From assembly GCA_025331445.1 (NCBI GenBank), contig JAIWNE010000074.1:62001-126000 (forward strand): DNA of 64,000 nt, given 5' to 3'. Origin of the DNA: Blakeslea trispora. Lineage: Eukaryota; Mucoromycota; Mucoromycetes; Mucorales; Choanephoraceae. The first letter of the stretch is position 1, and each line of letters opens with the position of its first letter. The position numbers were made by a program, and so were the translations under genes. Positions 12,102 through 22,893 of the stretch are shown here, piece by piece. The notes beneath the pieces are model-generated. The model made no database searches. It was not told where the DNA came from and was given only the letters and a program-made list of their open reading frames with translations.

Positions 12102-14614
12102 TGTAGAGTTGAAAAAAAAACAAAGAAAATAAAAACTCCCCCTCCCCCCTTTTTTTAAATCTGAAATTAGACTTTAAGCATTTATGCAGCCCAGTCAAGT
12201 CTGATTCTATCCCCTTTTTATATATATCACTGAATTAATTCTCGGGTAGGCCTCTTTTTACAATTGCCAATAGCTTTTATTTTTGAACCTAGGATATACA
12301 TAAAAAAAAAAGAGAAGATTTTCAACAACATAACGCGTCAAAATAATGTCGCGTCAAGAAATTTTTTTTTTTTAAAACAAGCAAGAAACATTTACATTCA
12401 CAATAGTTGTTTGATCTAAATACACTTCATTCGCGTGTATTTTTTTTTTTTTGCATTTTTTAAAGGCTAAGCTATTTTCGTAGCATTAATGTCCTCAAAC
12501 TGTCATCTGAATGGAATAAGATGATTAGCTACCATGTACAACAATGACGGATATTAAAATAGTGTGCAGGATCCTTAAGGCCTGAAAGTACCACCATCAC
12601 TACTCAAATCAGCCCACTTCTATTAATCAAACAAGACAAATACAAGAGCAGTTGTGATCTGAAGCCAGGTTTTTTTTTAGATTTAGTTTCCTTTGGTCTT
12701 AGCAAATAAAAGGAAGGTACTAAATGAAAACTGAAAAGCTTCTATGCTAATTTCTTGTTCTATCATTTAACATTACTAACACTCGCCTTATGAAATAAAT
12801 TCCCTCTTTTATAGCAACATTCAATTATCGTTTGATCTTGTAGTACAAGATATAGGATACCTTTGTTCATGAAGGCGTCCTCTATTTTACAATAAGAATT
12901 CAAAAGAATGCTGGGAATCAGCAAATTAAGCAACTACTGCACTAAATGAAATAGTTGTTAGAAACCATTCTCTGCTGTCTAACAAACACCTTATAAGCTT
13001 ATCAACTGAGATTTATAGCCATCTTCTTTTTTAATTCATCAGTGATCAAATATACTCATTGTCCTTGTAAGTTGTATCATCAAAAAGAACAAACCGAGTA
13101 TTGGAATTTTAATCGTTGCATGCGAACCGAAATATTTGATTGAGAAAAAGAGCAGTAAATCTAAAGAAGAATCATCTTATTATTGTTGTGATGTTATGAA
13201 GCACTATACAAAACCCAAATGTATACGATTGTTATTTTTTGAAATCATTGCTTCCAAATCCAGTGTACCGAGTTGTTAATTCATCCCAAAAAAAGGAACC
13301 AGTACATTTATACTAGAGTTTGAAAGATTATCGCTAATGAATATGAGGACCCACCTTGCTTTTATTACTTCATCCCAAGAGAGTTGTTACACAAAAACAG
13401 TTGCAATTTTTGTTTTATTTTCCTAGCAATGGTAGATAACAAAAAAGAAAGCAGCGACCATTTCTTCGCTTATCATGAGATCAATGTAGAATATTCCAGA
13501 TATATTGATCTAACGATACAGATCATCTCCAACTCTCAAACCCTAGGGACTCTTATTTGGTTAGCCAAGTTTTATATTAATTGTTTGGCTGACAGGTTGC
13601 GGAAAAACTTCTAAAAGCCAATCGGTGTTCTCGGATTGCTGCGGTAATACCTTGAGCAAGCCAATAAGTTATACAGCTTCTTCAACCTATCGGATTTTTC
13701 CAATAGCCATATCATTGAACGAAGATAACGTATAGTGTAAAAAGAGAAAGATACGTTACAAACAAAAAAAAGAGCGATTAAGGAGATTGTAGGATTTTCA
13801 GTGCTACCATCATAACGATCCATTTGGTCGTATATGATTGTCATATTTCATAAAAAAAAAAAACTAGACATAGAGTAAACAGGGCCTACATTGATACTGA
13901 TAAGCGCACTGTTAGTTCTTGCACGAGTTTTTGTGGTTTGTATTACTTTCTTTTTAGCTCAAGAAAAATAAAAGGAGTCGCAACTGATTATAAATCCGGC
14001 AACAAAGAATATCGGAGTTATTGCTGGGCCTTACTTGCTTAAACTCTCTTTCCCCTCTCTCGTATTCGGTCAATTTCGGCGGAAAAACAAAGCAAAGCGA
14101 TCTTGTATTCTCTTTCATTCAGGTGAAAAGCCTATTGATTTATCAAAGTATTCTTTTTTTTTCTCTCTCTGTGCTTGCTGCAACTACTATGGCTTTGATG
14201 GCATTTCGGATAACTTTAGAAGCACAAGCAAGAACAAGCGATTATTTGCCAAAAAGAGAAAAAGTAGACAAAGAGGATAATAAGGAGTTGATTTTGTTTG
14301 TCTACTGCATGCATGTTTTGTAAAAAAAAAAAATTTCTTGATCTGATTTCTAATTTCTATGAAAGCTTTGTTTCATCACCGCTTGTTTCAATGATTACTG
14401 CGGAAGCAGGCGCATAATATGATTGGATCGGCTATCTATATCCATGTATAGACTTGATCCGGAAAAATTACGGCGTGACAAAATTGACAACCTTCCAGAT
14501 TTTAGTAAAGTTATAAATATTGTACTTCTTTTTTTTTTAATCATCGATTCTATTTTTTTTTTCTTATTCTTTTCTTTCTCAGTTCTCACTTTAATTCTTC
14601 TCGTATCTTAATCG
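12102..14614. other. Long intergenic region upstream of the PDR transporter
   Basis: About 2.5 kb with no credible gene; ORFs in it are short and have no recognisable motif. It is rich in A/T runs. The right part (about 14000-14600) is the PDR promoter and holds several CGG/CCG triplets (near 14064-14082, 14400 and 14460-14473) of the kind bound by Zn2Cys6 factors; this is only a weak hint. Confidence 0.5.
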
Positions 14615-17600
14615 ATGAATTCTCATAAAGAGAATCGAGAATTTGATCATCACTCAAGTGATGGATCTACACAAACCATCAACGAAATTCAACAATATAA
14701 AACAGAAGACAATTCATATGGTGAATCTGGAGCTAATGCTGTAGATATTAAAGGTAGAGCAATCTTCAGCAAAGAAAGATAAAAAAAAAATTTTTTTTCT
14801 ACCTGTATTGGTTTACTCATCACAATTATTAGCTGCTAAGACGGAGTATGAAGAATTGAAGCGTGAACTTTCTAGAATCAGTCGTAAATCAACACATGCT
14901 AGCAAACTAGAAGAAGGAACAGCTGAAGCTGATGAATTCAATCTCGACGAATACTTGAATGGCCTTCGACGTGACGAAGTGGAAGCCGGTCATACTCAAA
15001 AGCATCTGGGTCTTGTTTGGAAAGATTTGACTGTGATGGTATGTTCGTTACACAAAGATATGAAATCAGCTTGAATTAATTGTTATTTTTTTTTCTGGCA
15101 TCGATGATAGGGTCAAGCTGCCGATGCTCACACAATTCCTACTGTCTTTTCATTTCTTCAGTTCTGGAAAGCATTTGGTTTTGGCGTCAGCAAGAACAAA
15201 AAGACAATTCTTCATAACCTGTCTGGTCACTGTAAAGATGGTGAAATGTTACTAGTGCTCGGTCGTCCAGGCGCAGGCTGTACTACCTTCTTGAAGATTA
15301 TGGCTAACTTGCGAGGTGCTTACACCGATATCAACGGTACAGTCAGCTATGGTGGTATCGATCCCGATACTTTTGCCAAACGTTATCGTGGTCAAGTCTG
15401 CTACAACGAAGAAGAAGATCAACATTATCCTACTTTGACAGCCAAACAGACACTTGAATTTGCTCTCAGCATGAAGACTCCCGGCAAGCGTCTTCCTGAT
15501 GAAACCAGACAAGATTTTATCAACAAGGTCCTTTATATGCTCGGTAACATGCTGGGTCTCACCAAGCAAATGAATACCATGGTCGGTAACGCCTTTGTCC
15601 GTGGTCTTTCTGGTGGTGAACGTAAGCGTATGTCTATTGCTGAACAGATGACCACACACAGTTCCATCAACTGTTGGGATTGTTCCACTCGTGGTTTAGA
15701 TGCTGCTTCCGCTCTCGACTATGTGCGTGCTCTCCGTATCATGACCGACATTCAACAAAAGACAACCGTTGCTACCCTTTACCAAGCTTCCAACAGTATT
15801 TATTCACTTTTTGACAAAGTCCTCTTATTAGACGAAGGTCGTTGTCTGTATTTCGGTCCTGTTGAGTACGCCAAGGAATACTTTGAATCCCTTGGTTTCT
15901 TCTGTCCTCCTCGTAAATCCATTCCTGATTTCTTGACAGGTCTCTGTAACCCTAATGAACGTGAAATTATTTCCGGATTTGAAGACAGTGCTCCCCGCTT
16001 TGCTTCCGAATTTGAACAGCACTATCTCCAATCAGATATCTATAAACAAGCTATGGCCGATCTTGATCAATACGAACAAGTGATTGCCAACGAAAACCCC
16101 GCTGATACCTTTAGACAAGCTGTTGATGAGCAACATCAAAAGCATGCCAACAAGAAATCACCTTATACCGCCTCTTTCTATCAACAAGTCAAGGCCCTCA
16201 CCATTCGTCAATACTATCTCAACATTACCGATATTGGTGCTCTTATCTCACGTTACGGTACTATTCTTATTCAATCTTTAATTACTGCTTCTTGTTTCTT
16301 CATGATGGCTCCCGATGGTCTCGGTGCCTTCTCTCGTGGTGGTGCCCTTTTCTTTGCCGTCCTCTTTAATGCTTTCATCTCTCAATCTGAACTTATGGCC
16401 TTTTTGATGGGTAGACCCATCCTTGAAAAACACAAGCAATATGCTTTATACCGACCATCCGCTTTCTATCTTGCTCAAGTAGTGATGGATGTACCTTATG
16501 CTATTGTTCAAGTGCTTCTTTTCGAAATCTGTGCCTACTTTATGATGGGTCTCAAGTTGACTGCTGGTGCCTTCTTCACATTCTTTATTGTCTTGTTCTT
16601 TATCAACATGTGTATGAACGGCTTTTTCAGATTCTTTGGTGCCTCTACCTCTAGCTTTTTCCTTGCCACTCAAGTCTCTGGTATCATTTTGATTGCCGTT
16701 ACTTCTTACACTGGTTACACTATCCCTTATAACAAGATGCATCCTTGGTTGTCTTGGATTTATTGGATCAACCCCTTAACCTATGGTTACAAGGCTCTTT
16801 TGATCAACGAATTGGGAGGTGAATCTTATTCATGTGAAGGTGTTGGTAATGCCATTCCCTTTGGTCCTGGCTACGATGATTGGAACCACAAGGTCTGTAC
16901 GATGAACGGTGGTAGACCTGGTCAAGACCATGTTCTTGGTGATGACTATTTAAGAGACTATCTCAGTTATGAACCTAGTCAACTCTGGGCTCCTGATTTC
17001 ATTGTCGTTATTGCCTTCTTCTTGCTCTTCACAGCCATGACAGCTCTTGCTATGGAATTTGGTGGCTTGAGCAAAGCTGGTACACTCACTAAGCTCTATC
17101 TACCTGGTAAGGCTCCTAAGCCTCGTACAAACGAAGAAGAAGAAGCCAGACGTCGCAAACAAGCTGAAATTGCTGATCAAATGGAAAGTGTTTCTGACGG
17201 TACCACCTTCTCATGGGAAAACATCAACTACACTGTTCCCTTCAAGGGAGGCGATCTTCATCTGTTGAACAATGTCTCTGGTCTTGTTCGTCCTGGTCAC
17301 TTGACTGCTCTTATGGGTTCATCTGGTGCTGGTAAAACTACACTTTTGGATGTCTTGGCTCGTCGTAAGACAATCGGTAAGGTTGAAGGTGAAATCTTCT
17401 TGAACTATGAAGCTCTCATGAACGACTTTGAACGTATCACTGGTTACTGTGAACAAATGGATATTCATCAACCTGCTGTCACCGTCCGTGAAGCCCTTCG
17501 TTTCTCTGCTTACCTTCGTCAAGATGCTAGCGTTCCAAAGGAAGAAAAGGACAAGTATGTTGAAACTATTCTTGAACTTCTGGAAATGGAAGATATTGGT

Positions 17601-19097
17601 GATGCTCAAATTGGTCAAGTCGAATTTGGTTTCGGTATCTCTGTTGAAGAACGTAAGCGTTTGACTATTGGTATGGAATTGGTTGGCAAGCCCAAGCTTC
17701 TTTTCCTTGATGAACCTACTTCAGGTCTTGATGCTCAAAGTTCATACAACATCATTCGTTTCATTCGTAAGCTTGCTGATGCTGGTTGGCCTGTCTTGTG
17801 TACTATCCACCAACCTTCTGCCATCTTGTTTGAACACTTTGATCATCTCTTGCTTTTGGTCAGAGGTGGTAAGACTGCTTACTATGGTGAAATCGGCAAA
17901 GACTCTCAAACAATGATCAACTACTTTGAATCTAACGGTGGTCCCAAGTGTTCTCCTGATGCTAACCCTGCTGAATACATTCTTGAATGTGTCGGTGCTG
18001 GTACTGCAGGCAAGGCAAAGGCTGATTGGGCTGAAATCTGGCAAGGATCTCAAGAAGCAAAGAACTTGGCTGCTGAGCTCGAAGAAATCCGTAACTCATC
18101 CAACACAAACCCTACTCGTGAAGCCAAGACTTATGCTACTGGTTATGCTACTCAATTTAAGTTGGTCTACAAGCGTATGGCTTTGGCTTATTGGAGATCT
18201 CCTGAATACAACGTGGGTCGTTTCTGTAACGTCATGTTTACTTCTTTGATCACTGGTTTTACCTACTGGAAACTTGGAAACAGTTCCTCTGATCTGTTGA
18301 ACAAGCTCTTTGCTCTCTTTGGTACTTTCATCATGGCCATGGTGCTTATTATTCTTGCTCAACCCAAGTTCATGGTTGAAAGACAGTTCTTTAGACGTGA
18401 ATATGCTTCTCGTTACTACAGTTGGTTCTCTTGGGCTATCTCTGCCATCTTGGTAGAAATGCCTTACATTTTCTTCTATTCTGCCTTCTTCATGTTTGGT
18501 TTCTATTGGACTGCTGGTATGACCAACAACTCTGAAACTGTCGGTTACTTTTACATCACCTTCTCTATGCTTGTCTGTTGGGCTGTTTCTCTCGGGTTCG
18601 TCATTGCCGCTTTCTCTGAATCCCCATTGATGGCTTCCGTAATTAACCCTTTGATTATGTCTTTGCTTATCTTGTTTGCTGGTCTGATGCAGCCTCCTTC
18701 TTCTATGCCCAGATTCTGGAGCGCTTGGATGTACTGGCTCGATCCTTTCCATTATTATATCGAAGGTCTTGCCGTAAACGAATTGAGCAATGTTGATGTT
18801 AAGTGTACTGATGGTGATCTCATCAAGTTCACTCCTCCTGATGGTCAAAGCTGTCGTGAATACACAGCCAACTTCTTCAATTACGGTGCTCCTGGTTACA
18901 TTGCTAACCCTGATGCTGTCTCACCTGAAATGTGTGGTTACTGTAGTTATAACTCTGGCTCAGAATTTGTTGCTACTCGTTATGGTTGGACTGCTGATCA
19001 CAAATGGAGAAACTTTGGTATTCTTTGTGCTTACTTTATCTTTAACGTCTTCCTCTTTGTCGGTCTTGTCTATCTCTTCAGAAAGCCTAGACGATAA
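14615..19097 (+). CDS. PDR-type (ABCG) multidrug ABC transporter, full length
   Basis: Three exons: 14615-14753, 14833-15038, 15111-19097; 1443 residues, normal for fungal PDR proteins, in (NBD-TMD)2 order. The N-terminus holds the PDR pre-domain (EYLNGLRRDEVEAGHTQKHL). NBD1, from about residue 150, carries the typical degenerate Walker A GRPGAGCTT, signature LSGGERKRMSIAE and Walker B with Cys (INCWDCSTRGLDAASA). NBD2 has canonical Walker A GSSGAGKTT at about 850, linker signature SVEERKRLTIG, and Walker B KPKLLFLDEPTSGLDAQSS. Each half is followed by six membrane helices, and a Cys-rich last external loop (CSYN...MCGYC region) precedes the final helix. Family members pump azoles, dyes and sterol-like compounds at the plasma membrane at the cost of ATP. 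The asymmetric NBDs, one catalytic site degenerate, are normal for the family. Codon use is strongly biased, suggesting high expression. Which Mucorales PDR paralogue it is cannot be decided here. Confidence 0.96.
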
Positions 19098-19264
19098 ACA
19101 AAAATACCATTTCTTTTTTTTTGTAATTCATCATTAGACTTAGAATCATATTATTGGTTCAATTATACAAAGCATTTCTGTAATATTAATCATACACACA
19201 CATGTAATTCTAATAAAAAACATACAATCATTTTTTTATTTATTATACGTATATCAAATCTCTT

Positions 19265-20999
19265 TTAAAGACATGATAAGTTTTGTTTATCAGGCTCAAC
19301 AGTTCTCCATGCATTGTTCATCACACCACGATAGTTCCAAACAGGGTATTCTTGCTGTATATTACCAGAAGAGTCCGCTATAATAAAGCATATTTAACAA
19401 GACTATTTAACCATCACCTGAACTACTTACTTGCTCTACTAACAATTCTCACATTTCTTTTAGTAGCCACAACAGCAGACCATAAACACCAACCCCATAC
19501 TCGACAATTGTTGTCCTTTGCTGCAGGTTGATGAAGCTGAGCTACTACCCAGCTCTTTCCATCATCACCTGATACATCTATTTGCATTGATCAATACTAG
19601 ACAAAGAAAAAAAGAAGAAGAAGCAAGTGGCATACCAATGCGTTGGATACTTCTACCACCACCTATAGAACATACACATCAATAATCAGATCTTAAAAAT
19701 AAAACAGTCGTAATTTTCTTTTTTTACCTGATAATGCGTAGCCCTGTACAACTTGATGTAAACTAGGCCCCTCATGTATACCATCTTCAGGGCTACATAC
19801 ATAGGACTGAACATTGTATTCTCCAATGGAAGGTACTTTGCACCAATAACTGTTTGCTTGCTCCTCACATGAAATCTGTTGTATTGCTCAGTACTGATAC
19901 CCTCTGTTCCCTTTTCTCGACTTACACTCTCTGGGAGAATTTTGTAATCTCTCCGTTGGTAAAACGATAAAGACTCATGCTCCTGAATTGTGATTGATTT
20001 AAGGTATTTTACTGATCTTCCACCTATGTAACCTGGTACAACCACTCTAATAGGAAACCCATGGTCACGAGATAAAGTTTGATAATTCATCTAACGCATC
20101 ATTTTAGCCCATAAGCCTGTAAGCTACCTGTCTAAGTTTACCTCATAAGCTAATAATACATCGCCAAACTCATCACTTGATCCAAAAAAAAAGAAAACAA
20201 GAAATAACTCAGCACATAAATACTGATAGAATATGGGTCAACTTACAGCGCTTTAGATAAGGGTATAGATGAACCATAGCATGTATCTTCTTCACACTAT
20301 AAAAAAAAAAGGATTTTTAAGAAGCACTAACATAGAGTTGTACAACAAAACATACTGCCTCGATTGACTCGAACGCTACGTGGAGTTGTGCCATGTTCCT
20401 GATTTTACTAGTTACACCAACGTCAGCAAGGACATCTCGTAATCTGCAACCGCTATAGACGGCATTGCCCAATGCACAAGGGCCCCAAATTACCTTTATT
20501 TCAAAGGAGGTCAATAACACAACTGGGGGGGATCGTCTCAAACAACTTACGCCTTTCGTATGCTTTACTTTGTGTAAGCCATCTCTTCGATTACCCTATC
20601 CATCATTTCATTAGATCCAGTCTTTCATTTTTTTGTTGTAGTTTACATTACAGCACACTATACAAAGAAGTCAGATAAAAGAAGTCTGTCTATTCTCTGC
20701 TTTTTCTTTTTTACCTGCATAGCCATCATGACCGAATGTTTCTCATAATTGCCTTTTAATTGCTTCATGGAGACCTCAACTGGCTTGATACAGCCAATGC
20801 CTTGTATAACAATACGATGTGTCTCTTCTTTGATGTCTGGTAGTGGTCCATGATTACGACAGAAAAAATACTTTTCTGGAGTGATATAATTCTTTACCAA
20901 GTCCGATGGTGTTGGTTCAGCATTGTAGGGTGCTTCCTTGCGCACAATCAGTGCTAATGAAGCATGTCCAGGATCTTGACTATAATCTAATGAAGACAT
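19265..20999 (-). CDS. Sulfite oxidase, molybdenum-cofactor type without cytochrome b5 domain
   Basis: Eleven exons (complement): 20715-20999, 20652-20657, 20551-20595, 20356-20493, 20247-20296, 20142-20175, 19926-20090, 19728-19875, 19636-19662, 19431-19577, 19265-19377; 385 residues. The Moco domain begins at FCRNHGPLPDI. The motif MMAMQ-CA-GNRRDG puts the molybdenum-ligating Cys at residue 96 on its own 6-nt exon. Further family motifs: GCRLRDVL, CYGSSIPLSKA, DVLLAYEMN, GFPIRVVVPGYIGGRSVKYL, then the dimerisation domain with GYALSGGGRSIQRIDVSGDD. It oxidises sulfite to sulfate, the last step of sulfur amino acid breakdown. With no heme domain or mitochondrial presequence it resembles the plant enzyme, which is peroxisomal and uses oxygen. 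The C-terminus is -SCL, related to but not a standard PTS1. At the 19926/19875 join two acceptors are in phase; I chose the one giving ISCEEQANSYW. Confidence 0.9.
20652..20657 (-). other. Six-nucleotide microexon of the sulfite oxidase gene
   Basis: The minus-strand sequence reads ...TTTGTATAG then TGTGCT then GTAATGTAAAC. Six bases lie between a perfect acceptor and a donor, in phase 0, and encode Cys-Ala. Joining exon 1 (ending ATGCAG) to these six bases and to the next exon (GGTAATCGAAGA) restores MQCAGNRR, the invariant active-site motif. Without it the catalytic cysteine is absent. Confidence 0.82.
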
Positions 21000-21262
21000 T
21001 CTTATGTTTTTCAAAAGAAAGAAGAAGAAGAAAAAAAAAGGACAACAAAGCAATGAAACAAAATATAAAAAAAAGGGAGAATCAATCATGCAATGGTCAC
21101 ATATAAAATAGTGCCTGGAAATGCATGACAATAAACCAAACAATTCCCACGAAAGGCAAATGCAATGCTGAGCACAGTGTGTCAATGATGGTGATGAATT
21201 ATTATTGATAAAATAAAAGGGAAATACAATGAGACAATAATTAGTATTAAGGAAATTAGAAT

Positions 21263-22893
21263 CTATTCAATGGACCATCGTCTATTTGAGCTGGCTTTTT
21301 CCATGCCCAAGTTTGCCATCGAAAGAGCTGAAGAAGCAGAAGCAGTAGCATGCGAAACTAAGACATAGGGATTAGAAAAATCTTAAAAGCTTGTTTTTAA
21401 CAAGTATACTTACTATGATTCATTAAGCCAAGATTGAAGTTTCGAAGACAGATGATTGCTATAGGGACAGAAGCCTAATAATAATAATAATAATTAGTCT
21501 GAGCAATAAATTAGATATATTAGACTCAATTATGTTCTTACCAAGATAAGGACCATATCAACACACACTGTTTAGAAGACAATGAAAGATAAGTAAAAAA
21601 AAAAAAAAAAAAAACCAAAAGAAATACCGAGACAATGCTACTTACAGAAAAAGGTCAAAAAGGCCTTTGAACCTAAAAATCTAGCAGGATCTTGGGCGAT
21701 TTGCACAAGCATGTAAATATAGTAACCCATACTTGCAGCGCATAATATTAAAAAGATATACATATGGAACTTCTTTTCTCGGCTCAACTATTAAAATCAT
21801 GTTAGATCATTCATAGGGAAGTCTCCCTTTTTTTTTCTTGCTGTACTTACACCCCAATAAGCTGAGAAAAGCATGGTGAGAGAGATGACACAACTCAGAA
21901 TGATGTGTTCAATCAGTTCCTTCACAATAGTTGTTTCTGTTCCACTAGCAGATGCATCTGGCCACCAAGCAACTATCAACAGAGCAAGGTACTGAACCGA
22001 GAATCCAAGAAAGAAGAAGAAATCAAATTTTAGCAGCATCATGAAAATTTGATACATTTTATATCGATCTAACGCAAAGGAGGGGGGAGTCAAAAATTGA
22101 GTTTTTTTTAAAAGTGACACTTTTTTTTTGTGTGTGTGTATGATTACCTCGCATAGCTAAATCAGCGCCGATCTTTTTATAAATGTGCCAACCAAATTCC
22201 AGGTAAAGTTTGTATGCCAAAAACACAAAGACAACTGTACTGATGACCATCACACACATTTGTGTAATTTCAGCCCACATAGACAAGTGAAATGCGTTGC
22301 CAAGGTAAGTCAAGGCAAGTTGTACATTAGTAGAATCTGAACTGGAGGTTTCATCCACAAGTGTAGATGATTGGTGAAATTGAATAATAGAATAAGCACT
22401 CATTCCTATTTCGAAGGCGACCAGCGCAATGAGTTGAATTGTGTTACGCTGATAGATCTACAGATTAGACGTTTAGCTGTATGTTCTTTGTCTGTCTCGT
22501 TTTAATCTTATTTACTTTACAGCATCAACGACCAGTAGCACTGTAAAGAATTGTGCAATGATAAACAACACAAAGTAGACCAAGAGTGATCTTGCATTGG
22601 CGTAAGGAGTAGACAGACTCATGGTATCTGCTGATGATAAATAAAGTGTACTGATCATATTGATTTCATTTGAATGGAAAGCGAAGATGATAGCCTCAAA
22701 GGCTATTGCTAATAGTGCCTGTAAACTGATAGCACAGAAAATGGCTCTTGTCCACCGTGACTCACCAAACTAGAATATTTTATAAATTTAGGTACTTGGT
22801 GACTTTTTTTTTATTTTTATTTTATTTTTATTATTTTATTTATTTTATTTATTTTATTTATTTTAAACTTACCACTCGAGAAATAATCCACAT
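21263..22893 (-). CDS. Multi-spanning Golgi-type membrane protein, UPF0658-like
   Basis: Eight exons (complement): 22873-22893, 22521-22769, 22148-22457, 21851-22068, 21646-21787, 21542-21567, 21414-21474, 21263-21357; 373 residues with about seven hydrophobic helices and almost no soluble loops. Blocks such as [55 protein letters not shown] and a short polar tail ending NRRWSIE match my memory of the UPF0658 Golgi apparatus membrane protein family, found across filamentous and early fungi and of unknown biochemical role. The first exon is only seven codons (MWIISRV). All splice joins keep hydrophobic segments intact. A seven-helix receptor fold is an alternative reading of the topology. The family name rests on recall and needs a profile search. 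Confidence 0.78.
22806..22865 (+). repeat. TTTTATTTA-type AT-rich simple repeat in an intron
   Basis: Imperfect tandem TTTTA/TTTA units fill most of the first intron (22770-22872) of the UPF0658-like gene, immediately upstream of the seven-codon first exon. It leaves the donor and acceptor intact. Confidence 0.85.

Noticed and set aside
18096..18848. A 250-codon minus-strand ORF inside the PDR transporter
   Set aside because: It is an antisense shadow of the second half of the transporter, without motif or splice context.
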